A stretch of DNA of 45,389 nt, taken from positions 1 through 45,389 of the forward strand of contig JALVTI010000046.1 of assembly GCA_027035985.1 (NCBI GenBank). The letters run 5' to 3'. Of this stretch, positions 16,457 through 24,200 are shown piece after piece (position 1 is the stretch's first letter; every line of letters begins with the position of its first letter). Origin of the DNA: Aquificales bacterium. Its GTDB lineage: Bacteria > Aquificota > Aquificia > Aquificales > QOAS01. The notes beneath the pieces were generated by a model. The model was not told the DNA's origin. It was given only the letters and a program-made list of their open reading frames with translations, and ran no database searches. The position numbers were made by a program, and so were the translations under genes.

Positions 16457-17422
16457 ATGTTTTTATATACTAAAGATGCTCCAAAGGGAGACTTAAGAAA
16501 AACTTATGGGGAAACCTTAATAGAACTTGGAAGAAAAGACCCTAAACTTTGTGTTGTAGATGGTGACCTCTCCACTTCCACTAAAACAGCTATGTTTGGT
16601 AAAGAGTTCCCGGAAAGGTTTTTTAATGTTGGAATAGATGAACAAAACTTAATAGGAATAGCCAGTGGATTGGCCTACGATAAAGATAGAACAGTATTTG
16701 CCTCTTCTTTTGCAATGTTTTTAACAGGAAGACCTTGGGAGATTATAAGACAACATGTAGGTTACAACGATTTACCCGTCAAATTGGTGGCCACCCATGC
16801 AGGTATAACCGTGGGTCCCGATGGCGCATCCCACCAAATGAACGAGGATATAGCCATAATGCGTGCAATTCCTAATATGAAAGTTATTGTTCCTGCCGAT
16901 AACCATATCCTAAAAAAAATTCTCTACAAAGCTTATGAAACACCCGGTGCTTTCTACATAAGACTGTCCAGAGAAAAATTTCCTGTTGTCTATCCCGAAG
17001 ACGTTGAATTTGAATTAGGAAGAGGCTTTATACTTAAAGAAGGTAAGGATATAACTATTGTTGCCATTGGATTAATGGTTTCTCATGCTTTGGATGCAGC
17101 CTCTATTCTAAAAGAAAACTACGGTATAGATGCGGAAGTTATAGACCCCGTTAGTGTTAAACCTATTGACGGTGAACTTATCGCACAAAGTGCTCAAAAA
17201 ACAGGAAAAGTAGTTACTATAGAAGAACATTCCATTATTGGTGGATTAGGAGATGCCGTTATATCGGCACTCGCCGAAAAATATCCCGTTCTCGTTAAAA
17301 AAATAGGAATTCCCGATACTTATGGGGAGAGCGGAACAGCTATAGAACTTTTGAGAAAATTTGAACTTATGCCTGAACAACTGGCGGGAAATATATATAA
17401 GTGGTTAAATTCATCTAAATGA
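16457..17422 (+). CDS. tktB: Transketolase, C-terminal (pyrimidine-binding) subunit
   Basis: Second subunit of the split transketolase, 321 aa. Motifs: VVDGDLSTSTKT, FPERFFNVGIDEQNLIGIASGLA (the Glu activates thiamine diphosphate), FASSFAMFLTGRPWEIIRQHVGY, THAGITVGPDGASHQMNEDIAIMRAIPNMKVIVPAD, then the C-terminal domain with TIEEHSIIGGLGDAV. Start choice: AGGAGGTGAT (16444-16453) positions ATG 16457; the upstream in-frame GTG at 16448 lies within that SD. It lies 15 bases after the N-terminal subunit gene, so the pair is co-translated in stoichiometry. A similar DXS-like arrangement is ruled out by split length and motifs. Confidence 0.93.
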   Translation: MFLYTKDAPKGDLRKTYGETLIELGRKDPKLCVVDGDLSTSTKTAMFGKEFPERFFNVGIDEQNLIGIASGLAYDKDRTVFASSFAMFLTGRPWEIIRQHVGYNDLPVKLVATHAGITVGPDGASHQMNEDIAIMRAIPNMKVIVPADNHILKKILYKAYETPGAFYIRLSREKFPVVYPEDVEFELGRGFILKEGKDITIVAIGLMVSHALDAASILKENYGIDAEVIDPVSVKPIDGELIAQSAQKTGKVVTIEEHSIIGGLGDAVISALAEKYPVLVKKIGIPDTYGESGTAIELLRKFELMPEQLAGNIYKWLNSSK

Positions 17423-17444
17423 TTTCTTAAATTTTTCATCTTTA

Positions 17445-18314
17445 ATGAAGGAGAGAAATCGCAGCCTTGACCTATATTTTTTAGGCTCAAAACTCATTGC
17501 TATTTCTTTTTTTATAATTGCTTTATACTTTAAACAGGCTTATGGATTAGATAAAGATTATGCATATTCTATAATGTTTTTTTTAATAGCTTATTTGGTA
17601 GCAAATATAATCTTAATTTTAAGGTTACCGGAAGGTAGATATGCGAAAAAGAAAATTTTAAGGATTATTGATTATTTTGTAGTTATTTATTTGGCATTGT
17701 TATCTCTAAATTTATATGGCTTAATACCCATAGGTTTCCTTTTAGGGCTGTATGTGGTTTATTATTTTCGTGAAATCAGCCTACTTTTGTTATTTATTAT
17801 CTTTCTTTTATTAATAAAGGCTATATTATTGCATCAATTTACCCGGGAAGAAATAGTTTTAGGTATCTTATATTTACTTGGTTCTGCTTTTATTTCTTCA
17901 AAGTTAAACCTATTATGGGTTATTCAACTAAAAAACACCTTACTTACCAAGTATAGAAATGAATTAAAAAGAAAGGATGTAATTATTGGAGAGCTTTCCA
18001 AGAAAATTTCTATTTTTGAGGAAATTCTAAAATTTTTAGAGCTTTTATCCCGAAAAAAACATTTGGAAGATTTACCAAATTTCCTAAAAGGTGTTTTAAA
18101 AGCTGAAGTTGTTTATTTACAAAAAGCGGATAAACCTATAAAGGTGAACTTTAACAGGGAAGAATTTATAGTTACTAAAGTCGGTAATATCATTTTTATT
18201 ATCAAACCTAAGGAAAAATATCTATTAAACGATGAAAGATATAAAGAAAAAATAAAAACTTTAATAACTATTCTTAAACCTTATATAGAAAGCTTTTTAG
18301 CAAATAGCAAATAA
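17445..18314 (+). CDS. Six-helix membrane protein with coiled coil and GAF-like C-terminal domain
   Basis: A 289-aa protein with about six hydrophobic segments in residues 10-165. A coiled-coil linker (about 168-205, KRKDVIIGELSKKISIFEEILKFLELL) and a small soluble domain follow, ending NDERYKEKIKTLITILKPYIESFLA. Membrane part plus linker plus a GAF-like end suggests a sensor whose output module is absent or separate. I do not recognise a family. It follows tktB by 22 bases and overlaps the convergent trmI by 34 bases. No SD precedes ATG 17445. Strongly AT-rich. Confidence 0.6.
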   Translation: MKERNRSLDLYFLGSKLIAISFFIIALYFKQAYGLDKDYAYSIMFFLIAYLVANIILILRLPEGRYAKKKILRIIDYFVVIYLALLSLNLYGLIPIGFLLGLYVVYYFREISLLLLFIIFLLLIKAILLHQFTREEIVLGILYLLGSAFISSKLNLLWVIQLKNTLLTKYRNELKRKDVIIGELSKKISIFEEILKFLELLSRKKHLEDLPNFLKGVLKAEVVYLQKADKPIKVNFNREEFIVTKVGNIIFIIKPKEKYLLNDERYKEKIKTLITILKPYIESFLANSK

Positions 18315-19036
18315 GCCGTATGGGCTACCATTGTATCTTCGGGACGGAATCGTTCCGGGTTTACTTTATAATACCTTGTAAGAATTTCCAACACTTCTAT
18401 ATCTCCAAAATAAGGTTTTAAACTTTTTAATAGTTCTACAACTTGGTTTGCAGTAGGCAAAAGAAAACCTACAGGTGCAGAAGGTTTCAACACTTTATGA
18501 ATTTTTTCCACAAAAGGGTAAGGTTCCCTAACATCTACAAATGCGGCATCAAATTCAATTTTTGAAACTTCCAGAGGGCCAAACTCTTCGTTAAACATAA
18601 CTACATTGTATAAAAAGCCAAATTTTTCTAAATTTTTTCGGGCAGTCTTAAAAATTCTTTCTTCCTTTTCAAAGGTATAAACCTTTCCGGTAGCTCCTAC
18701 ACATGAAGAAAAAACCATAGTAGTTGCACCACTACCGGTACCAAACTCTAGAATTTTTTTTCCTTCGGAAAGATTTAACTTCTTAGCAATAAAGAAACTA
18801 TCTTTTGGATAAATAATTTGAGTTTCCCTTTTTATTCCATAGAGTATTATTTCTTCCAGTGTAGGTTTAAATATTTGTAAATCTCCTATAATTATCCCAA
18901 AAGGTTTTCCTATTAAATCTTTGTACCGCAATACCCCACCCTTATAGGAAAAGTTCTTATCCTTTTCAACCTTTTTTAAATACCGTTTGTCTTTAAATCT
19001 AATTAAAATGAAATCTCCTTCTTTTATGGTTTCCAT
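18281..19036 (-). CDS. trmI: tRNA (adenine-58-N1)-methyltransferase TrmI
   Basis: Methylates A58 in the T-loop of tRNAs, a modification important for tRNA stability in thermophiles. The 251-aa product has the N-terminal beta domain (KEGDFILIRFKDKRYLKKVEKDKNFSYKGGVL) and the SAM site ILEFGTGSGATTMVFSS. An acidic loop (VYTFEKEERIFKTARKNLEKFG) and DAAFVDVREPYPFVEKIHKVLKP follow. The 3' end overlaps the convergent membrane-protein gene by 34 bases. It lies 42 bases after fabD on the same strand, as the third gene of corA-fabD-trmI. AT-rich, in sharp contrast with GC-rich fabD next to it. Confidence 0.9.
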   Translation of the reverse strand: METIKEGDFILIRFKDKRYLKKVEKDKNFSYKGGVLRYKDLIGKPFGIIIGDLQIFKPTLEEIILYGIKRETQIIYPKDSFFIAKKLNLSEGKKILEFGTGSGATTMVFSSCVGATGKVYTFEKEERIFKTARKNLEKFGFLYNVVMFNEEFGPLEVSKIEFDAAFVDVREPYPFVEKIHKVLKPSAPVGFLLPTANQVVELLKSLKPYFGDIEVLEILTRYYKVNPERFRPEDTMVAHTAYLLFAKKLSI

Positions 19037-19078
19037 TGGGGGAAAGCATTTTAAAAGATTACAAGAAAAAGAGGGAAC

Positions 19079-19999
19079 TTAAAAACATTCCTTTAATTTT
19101 TCTAAATCCTCAACCTTGTCAAGGCTGCAGACCTTTACACCCTCCACCGTTTGGGATATCAACTTGGATAGTACATTTTTGGGACCTATCTCTACAAAGG
19201 TATCCACCCCATTGGAGGTCATAAATTCAATGCTCTCCACCCAACGGACGGGATTAAAGAGTTGCAGGTATAGGTTCTCCCTTATCTCGTCCGCCTCGGT
19301 GTGGGGTTTGGCGTCGTAGTTTTGCACCACGGGGATTTTAGCGTTTTTAAATTCTACCTTTTGGAGTTCCTCCTTGAATTTTTCCGCTGCCTCCCTCATA
19401 AGGGAGCTGTGGGAGGGAACCGATACCTTAAGGGGTATAGCCTTTATCCTCCTGCTCTTGGCGAGCTTAACAAGTCTTTTAACCGCCTCCGCCTCTCCCG
19501 CGACCACCGTCTGAACGGGGGAGTTGAAGTTTACCGGCTCGACTACACCCTCCACCTCTTCGCAGAGTTTTGCAACCTCCTCGGGAGGGATGCCGATAAC
19601 CGCCGCCATACCCCCTTTACCCTCGGGGACTGCGCTCTGCATATACTCCGCCCTCTTCCTAACCAGCCTAACGGCGTCCTCAAAACCGAGCACCTCGGCG
19701 GCTAAAAGCGCACCGTATTCCCCGAGGGAATGCCCCGCAACAAAGAAGGGGTTTACATTGGGGAATTTCTCCTTAAAAACCCTGTAAATGGCGTAGCTAA
19801 CGGTCAGTATGGCGGGCTGGGTGTTTACCGTTCGGTTTAGCTCCTCCCCGCCCTCGAAGATTATTTCGGTGAGGTCAAAGCCCAGCGCCTCGTTAGCCCT
19901 TTCGAAGACCTCCCTGGCGGAGGGGAAGCTTTCGTAAAAGTCTCTACCCATACCGGCGTACTGGGAACCCTGTCCGGGAAAGACCAAAGCGATACCCAT
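19079..19999 (-). CDS. fabD: Malonyl-CoA:ACP transacylase
   Basis: Loads malonyl groups onto acyl carrier protein for fatty-acid synthesis. The 306-aa protein begins MGIALVFPGQGSQYAGMGRDFYE, has the nucleophile Ser91 in GHSLGEYGALLAAEVL, an Arg in the VRKRAEYMQSA segment, and His in VPSHSSLMREA. The family's usual length and motifs are complete. It follows corA by 10 bases on the same strand. The codon usage is GC-rich compared with trmI 42 bases downstream. Confidence 0.96.
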   Translation of the reverse strand: MGIALVFPGQGSQYAGMGRDFYESFPSAREVFERANEALGFDLTEIIFEGGEELNRTVNTQPAILTVSYAIYRVFKEKFPNVNPFFVAGHSLGEYGALLAAEVLGFEDAVRLVRKRAEYMQSAVPEGKGGMAAVIGIPPEEVAKLCEEVEGVVEPVNFNSPVQTVVAGEAEAVKRLVKLAKSRRIKAIPLKVSVPSHSSLMREAAEKFKEELQKVEFKNAKIPVVQNYDAKPHTEADEIRENLYLQLFNPVRWVESIEFMTSNGVDTFVEIGPKNVLSKLISQTVEGVKVCSLDKVEDLEKLKECF

Positions 20000-20009
20000 A
20001 GAGGGTTAA

Positions 20010-20963
20010 TTAAATAACCTTTCTCAACTTTAACCAAAAGAGTAGCCCGCCGGTAACCATAACCATTAGGAGGAGCGATATCCAAAATCCGTAGGGGTTG
20101 TGGAGAAAAGGAATAAAGTCGAAGTTCATCCCGTAAATGCTCGCTATGAGGGTGGGGGGTAAAAAGAGGGTGGCTATAAAGGCGAACACCTGCGAGGTCT
20201 CATTCTGCTTTATCGTTATCAATCCCAGAAGCGATTCCTGAACGCTGTCTATCTTTTCCATATATATGGTGGTGTAGTCGGATAGGGCGTTCAAGTCCTC
20301 GATAATGAGCTTAAGCTCCCTCTTTGTGATGTTGTTTATCTTGGTGCTCCTCACCAGTTTCTGTAAAATCCGCAGTTTCTCGTTTATGGACTCTCTCAAG
20401 GTTAGGTTTAACTCGTCGTAGTAGGCGAGGTCTTTGATAATTTCGGGCGACTGCTCGGCGAAAATCTGTTTGCGGATACTCCTAATCCTCTTTCCGATAA
20501 TCTCCAAGCGGTTCCCTATTCTCTCCACCTCGAGGTTTAGAAGCTCCGCCATCAGCTGGTCGGGATAGGCAAAATCCAACTTGTGGCGGTCGATAAGCCT
20601 CTTAAACATCGAAAAGGTGACGATTTTTTTATACCTTAGGGTGATGAGGAGGTTGTTTTTTAAAAAGAACAACACCGGTTCGGCATATACCTCGTCCCTG
20701 TGTTGGACTAAAAAGGAAAATATCGCGTAGAGGTGGTCTTTTCCCTCCTCAAACCTCGAAGAGATTTCTATATCTTCAAAGACCTCCTTGGGGGGTTCCC
20801 TAAAGCCAAACTCCCTTTGTAGGAACTCCAGCTCCTCCTCCGACGGCTCCCTCACGTCTATCCAAAGCACCTTGGCGGTCGGCAAAACCTCGAGTATCTC
20901 CTCCCGCCTGTTAAACCTTCTTATTCCCCCTCCCGGAGGTATGAGGTAGGCTTTTAACACCAA
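20010..20963 (-). CDS. corA: Magnesium/divalent-metal transporter, CorA family
   Basis: Pentameric inner-membrane channel for Mg2+ or Co2+. The 317-aa protein has a large cytoplasmic N-terminal domain (1-255) with a long stalk helix and two C-terminal TM helices (about 262-282 and 292-312). The signature YGMNFDF between them contains the GMN selectivity motif. The first TM reads TSQVFAFIATLFLPPTLIASIYGMNF. It starts just after the terminator that separates it from valS, so it probably has its own promoter and leads the corA-fabD-trmI operon. Whether Mg2+ or another ion is carried cannot be told. Confidence 0.93.
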   Translation of the reverse strand: MVLKAYLIPPGGGIRRFNRREEILEVLPTAKVLWIDVREPSEEELEFLQREFGFREPPKEVFEDIEISSRFEEGKDHLYAIFSFLVQHRDEVYAEPVLFFLKNNLLITLRYKKIVTFSMFKRLIDRHKLDFAYPDQLMAELLNLEVERIGNRLEIIGKRIRSIRKQIFAEQSPEIIKDLAYYDELNLTLRESINEKLRILQKLVRSTKINNITKRELKLIIEDLNALSDYTTIYMEKIDSVQESLLGLITIKQNETSQVFAFIATLFLPPTLIASIYGMNFDFIPFLHNPYGFWISLLLMVMVTGGLLFWLKLRKVI

Positions 20964-20991
20964 ATGGGTAAGTATACATCAAAGAAAAAAG

Positions 20992-21010
20992 CCCGCCGCT
21001 TCGCGGCGGG
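20992..21010 (-). terminator. Intrinsic terminator after the valS fragment
   Basis: Perfect 8-bp stem CCCGCCGC-TTC-GCGGCGGG. On the minus strand the hairpin is followed by CTTTTTTCTTT. It lies 18 bases beyond the valS stop and before corA. It shows that transcription of the short valS gene ends here and no downstream ValRS sequence is expected on the same mRNA. Confidence 0.9.
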
Positions 21011-21028
21011 GATAGGTTTTTTAAAAGG

Positions 21029-23095
21029 TTAATCCACCCTTTCTATATCCTCTTTGGTTATCTCCGGCCAGCCGAAGGCGCCAAAAGGCCAGAGCGCCGA
21101 GCTAAACCAGGTGTCGAGAACGTCCGCATCCCATTTTAGGTGATAACTTCCGCACTTTTCACACCTTAGGGGGATTAGGTATTTGACCTCCTCCACCAAA
21201 TCGGGGAGTATTTCGAATTTTCCGTTTTCCTCTTTGAGGAGTATGCGGTTATTTTTGCAACCTACCCCGGTGGAGTGGGCTTTTAACCATTCCTCCACGC
21301 TTTGGGGACTTTCGAAAACTTCCGTCCTCTTAATCCCGTTTAAAGCAAGAATGTAGACATACCCGAGGAGATCTTCGTGCTCTTTGTAGGCTTTATACAC
21401 CTCTTCGGGAGTGAATTTCTCGCCTATCCGACCGTTGTAGCGGAGCATATAAATCGCATGCGGGGGAAAGCCTATTATCGTTCCCTCTTCAGGTTGTTTC
21501 AGCAGGGGAACCCTCGGATAGGTCTTGTCTATAAGTTCCTTTAGGAGGTCTCTATTTTTAACGAAGGGTAGCTCCTGGAGGAAGACAAATTTTTCGTAAA
21601 ACTCGGCGTTGGTCATTTCGGGGTGAACGAAGTTGGGTTTTTGGAGGTAATCCCAAACCTCGTCGGGAGAAAAGAGTTGCTCCATCTTTTGGTTTGCGTA
21701 GATGTTGAAGACCAACTTTTGGAGGTAGTCTTCGAAACTCCTCTCGGAGAAGACGTTAATGTGACCGCACTTTTGGCAATACCAGACGGGTATGCGGTGT
21801 CCCCACCAGATTTGGCGGGATATGCACCAGTCGCGGAGGTTGTAGAGCCAATGGAGGTAATGCTTTTTCCAAAACTCGGGTATGAACCTAATGGTGTCGT
21901 TTTCGACCACCTCGGTGGCGGGTTTCCTCAGGCGCTCGTCGGAGGTTTTGACGAACCACTGCTCGGAGACCATCGGCTCTATAACGGTTTTACACCTGTA
22001 GCAGTGTCCCACCGCGTGGACTATATCCTCCTCCTTTTCCAAAAGACCGAGTTCTTTGAGCCTTAAAACGATTTGCTCCCTTGCCACATACCGGTCTAGA
22101 CCTCTAAATTCGCCGGCGTTTTTGTTCATGTGGGCGGTCTCGTCCATAACCTTAACGACGGGTAGGTTATGGGTTCTTCCTATTTCGAAGTCGTTGGGGT
22201 CGTGGGCGGGGGTAATCTTGACCGCACCGGTTCCGAAGTCCATTTTTACCCTTTCGTCGGCGATTACGGGTATTAAGTTTCCAACGGGGTTTCCGTTTAT
22301 ATCACTTCTCTCCCACTCCACGAGGGGGAGTTTCAATTTTTTCCCTATAAGGTGTTTGTATCTCGGGTCGTCGGGGTGGACGGCTACCGCCGTGTCTCCG
22401 AGCATCGTTTCGGGACGGGTGGTCGCGACGGTGATATACTCGCCGGTTTCGTTGCCGCTCTCGTCGACTACCGGATATTTGATATACCAGAGTTTGCCCG
22501 GCTCCTCTTCGTATTCGACTTCCAAATCGGATAATGCAGTTCTGTCTTTAGGACACCAGTTTACTATGTAGCTGTCCCTGTATATCAGTCCGTCCTCGTA
22601 AAGGCGGTGGAAGTTCTCCCTAACGGCGCGGCTAAAGCCCTCGTCCATGGTGAAGCGCTCGCGTTCCCAGTCGACGCTTCCACCCAAAAACTGAAGTTGG
22701 GTTCTTATGGCGTTTCTCGAGACGGGCACCCACTCCCAGATACGCTTTATCATTTCCTCCCGCCCCAGGTCGAAGCGGGTTTTTCCCTCCTTTTTGAGTT
22801 GCTTTTCGACGACGTATTGGGTCGCAATTCCCGCGTGGTCGAAGCCGGGCACCCATACGACCTCTTTGCCCTCCATCCTCATAAAGCGGGCGACTATATC
22901 CTGTATGGTGATATTCCAGGCGTGCCCCATGTGGAGCGAGCCCGTCACGTTGGGGGGCGGGAGAACCATAGAAAACTTTTTCTCCCTTTTGGGTTTCTCT
23001 ATATGGTAAAGCTTCTCTTGGAGCCAATATTCGCGCCACTTCTTTTCTACCTCGTCAGGGTTGTAATGTTTGGGGAGTTCCCTCTTTTCGGACAT
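21029..23095 (-). CDS. valS: Valyl-tRNA synthetase, N-terminal/editing part only (candidate alpha subunit of a split ValRS)
   Basis: The 688-aa product holds the catalytic N-half with HIGH as HMGH (55-58 in GSLHMGHAW) and the CP1 editing domain (TTRPETMLGDTAVAVHP, 225-241; FGTGAVKITPAHDPNDFEIG, 287-306). GHCYRCKTVIEPMVSEQWF and WCISRQIWWGHRIPVWY follow. The two knuckles of the second zinc site (Cys440/Cys443 and Cys645/Cys648) are about 200 residues apart, against roughly 15-20 in ordinary ValRS. The protein ends 20-odd residues after DVLDTWFSSALWPF, before the expected KMSKS, anticodon-binding and coiled-coil parts (normal length about 860-950 aa). The stop is followed at once by a strong terminator, so the end is clean. 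A separate beta gene would have to lie elsewhere. It could alternatively be a paralogue or editing protein. Confidence 0.88.
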   Translation of the reverse strand: MSEKRELPKHYNPDEVEKKWREYWLQEKLYHIEKPKREKKFSMVLPPPNVTGSLHMGHAWNITIQDIVARFMRMEGKEVVWVPGFDHAGIATQYVVEKQLKKEGKTRFDLGREEMIKRIWEWVPVSRNAIRTQLQFLGGSVDWERERFTMDEGFSRAVRENFHRLYEDGLIYRDSYIVNWCPKDRTALSDLEVEYEEEPGKLWYIKYPVVDESGNETGEYITVATTRPETMLGDTAVAVHPDDPRYKHLIGKKLKLPLVEWERSDINGNPVGNLIPVIADERVKMDFGTGAVKITPAHDPNDFEIGRTHNLPVVKVMDETAHMNKNAGEFRGLDRYVAREQIVLRLKELGLLEKEEDIVHAVGHCYRCKTVIEPMVSEQWFVKTSDERLRKPATEVVENDTIRFIPEFWKKHYLHWLYNLRDWCISRQIWWGHRIPVWYCQKCGHINVFSERSFEDYLQKLVFNIYANQKMEQLFSPDEVWDYLQKPNFVHPEMTNAEFYEKFVFLQELPFVKNRDLLKELIDKTYPRVPLLKQPEEGTIIGFPPHAIYMLRYNGRIGEKFTPEEVYKAYKEHEDLLGYVYILALNGIKRTEVFESPQSVEEWLKAHSTGVGCKNNRILLKEENGKFEILPDLVEEVKYLIPLRCEKCGSYHLKWDADVLDTWFSSALWPFGAFGWPEITKEDIERVD

Positions 23096-23195
23096 AGAAG
23101 GGAAATTCTAAACCTCCAAAAGTATATCTTCGCTACCTACACCTTTAAATTTTCATACTTCTTTACTTTTTAAGTTTTATGAGGTTTTAAAAACA

Positions 23196-23233
23196 AAAGG
23201 GCTGAACCCCCTTTCACTCTCTGAAAAGTGAAA
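23196..23233 (-). promoter_or_regulatory. Two overlapping hairpins upstream of valS, possible attenuator
   Basis: On the minus strand TTTCACT/AGTGAAA (23212-23218 with 23227-23233) overlaps AAAGGG/CCCTTT (23196-23201 with 23209-23214) by three bases. The second is followed by TGTTTTT. This resembles an alternative-stem arrangement ending in a weak terminator, about 100 bases before the valS start. It could equally be a second, backup terminator for the PIN toxin operon. No T-box elements were seen. Confidence 0.35.
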
Positions 23234-23264
23234 AAATCTTCACAACCTTCTTAGGAATAAAAAA

Positions 23265-23284
23265 ACTCCCACTCCCGTGGGAGT
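23265..23284 (-). terminator. Intrinsic terminator of the PIN toxin-antitoxin operon
   Basis: Perfect 8-bp stem ACTCCCAC-TCCC-GTGGGAGT. Read on the minus strand it is followed directly by TTTTTTATT. It lies about 80 bases after the PIN gene stop. The rest of 23096-23366 holds the hairpins described separately and no convincing gene. Confidence 0.88.
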
Positions 23285-23366
23285 ACTTTGAAAAAGTTTT
23301 GTCTTAGCCCTATTGGAGAGGAAGGTTAAGGACGAAATCCAAGTGGAGGAGTTTGTGAAAGAAATT

Positions 23367-23855
23367 TTAAGAAGAAGGGTTTAGCAATTTTATAAAATTT
23401 ACCCTTACAAAGTCGGAATCCGCCGATAGTAGATAGACCAGATTTCTCGACTGCATAGCCCTAACCACCAATGCATCGTTTCCAAAAAGCCCAAACTCCT
23501 CCATAAGTTTGGGAATTTCCAAAACCCATTCAACCTTAACGGGTAGAATTTCAATCCGATAATATTCCAGAAAAGGGAGGATTTTTTCCTCCAAAATTTT
23601 CCCGAGTTCCTTAACAATTTCAGGGTTCCTTCTCAATTTTTGAACCGCTTTATTCCCAAATCCGTATTTAGTTTTTGCAATAATTACCATTTCCTTAAAG
23701 AGGAGCTCATCCACACATCTCGAGGTGGTTATAAGGGAACATCTCCCTTCGGCGGCAAAATGAAATATTTCCTTCGTCAGGTCGTTAGTTTTTCCGTGTA
23801 AAAAGAGAAGAAAGGCTGAAGTATCAACAAAAATCTTTTTCCCCTCAATCTTCAT
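23367..23855 (-). CDS. PIN-domain ribonuclease toxin (VapC-like)
   Basis: A 162-aa PIN-fold protein, probably an RNase toxin. Acidic residues of the active site appear in KIFVDTSAFLLFL (Asp near 11), CVDELLFKE (Asp/Glu), GLFGNDALVVRAM (Asp) and SADSDFVRVNFIK (Asp). The ATG lies 11 bases inside the 3' end of the preceding antitoxin-like gene, the typical arrangement for co-translated toxin-antitoxin pairs. A terminator follows. The target RNA is unknown. Other PIN proteins act in rRNA maturation, but the two-gene layout favours a toxin. Confidence 0.85.
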   Translation of the reverse strand: MKIEGKKIFVDTSAFLLFLHGKTNDLTKEIFHFAAEGRCSLITTSRCVDELLFKEMVIIAKTKYGFGNKAVQKLRRNPEIVKELGKILEEKILPFLEYYRIEILPVKVEWVLEIPKLMEEFGLFGNDALVVRAMQSRNLVYLLSADSDFVRVNFIKLLNPSS

Positions 23856-24159
23856 AGGAAAGCCCCTTATCGTCTATGACCTCCCAAAGGATATCGTCGG
23901 GAACTTCACCCAAAACTCCAAAAAAGGGTAGGTTTTCTTTTTCCCTTTGGCAATAGATTTCAAAAGCCAACCGCTGGATTTCCTTGTAGGTGGCATTTGG
24001 CTTTCGAGTAAGCGCCTCTTTTATAGCCCACCGCAAATGTTGGGGAGGTTTTACCTTCCGTTTAGCCGTCCGCTTTCTCTTTAAAAGACCGAGCTCTTCC
24101 TTCACAGCGGCGATGTAGCAGGTCTTAAAGGTCTGCGGAGAGGTTATAGCCTTTCGCAT
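23845..24159 (-). CDS. Putative antitoxin of the PIN toxin
   Basis: A 104-aa protein (106 aa if TTG 24165 is used) directly upstream of and overlapping the PIN gene by 11 bases. The N-terminal half is very basic (LLKRKRTAKRKVKPPQHLRWAIKEALT), suitable for DNA binding. The C-terminal half is acidic (GEVPDDILWEVIDDKGLSYED), suitable for covering the toxin active site. I do not recognise the family (it is not an obvious AbrB, RHH or Phd protein). The promoter places transcription start near 24166, so the mRNA is leaderless for TTG 24165 or has about 7 bases before ATG 24159; no SD is seen. Confidence 0.72.
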   Translation of the reverse strand: MRKAITSPQTFKTCYIAAVKEELGLLKRKRTAKRKVKPPQHLRWAIKEALTRKPNATYKEIQRLAFEIYCQREKENLPFFGVLGEVPDDILWEVIDDKGLSYED

Positions 24160-24172
24160 CTTCAAGAGATTA

Positions 24173-24200
24173 ATTATAGTCTTTATTATCAGACTGTCAA
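24173..24200 (-). promoter_or_regulatory. Consensus sigma-70 promoter of the toxin-antitoxin operon
   Basis: On the minus strand a perfect TTGACA (24195-24200), 16-base spacer and a perfect TATAAT (24173-24178). Predicted start is about 24166, only some 7 bases before the antitoxin ATG. This is the best promoter in the window and probably needs repression, in line with the repeats that cover it. Confidence 0.8.

Noticed and set aside
21155..21790. Intein inside ValRS
   Set aside because: No Cys/Ser at the N-splice junction with block A features, and no terminal His-Asn before Cys/Ser/Thr. The insert lies within the zinc knuckle, not at a conserved active-site motif.
23096..23264. T-box riboswitch in front of valS
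   Set aside because: No T-box sequence (TGGNACCGCG-like), stem I motif or GTC/GTN specifier arrangement was found; only simple hairpins.
23304..23384. Short plus-strand peptide LALLERKVKDEIQVEEFVKEI and a few further residues
   Set aside because: Only about 27 codons, no SD, no ATG and partly over the PIN gene. It could be a remnant C-terminus but nothing supports a gene.
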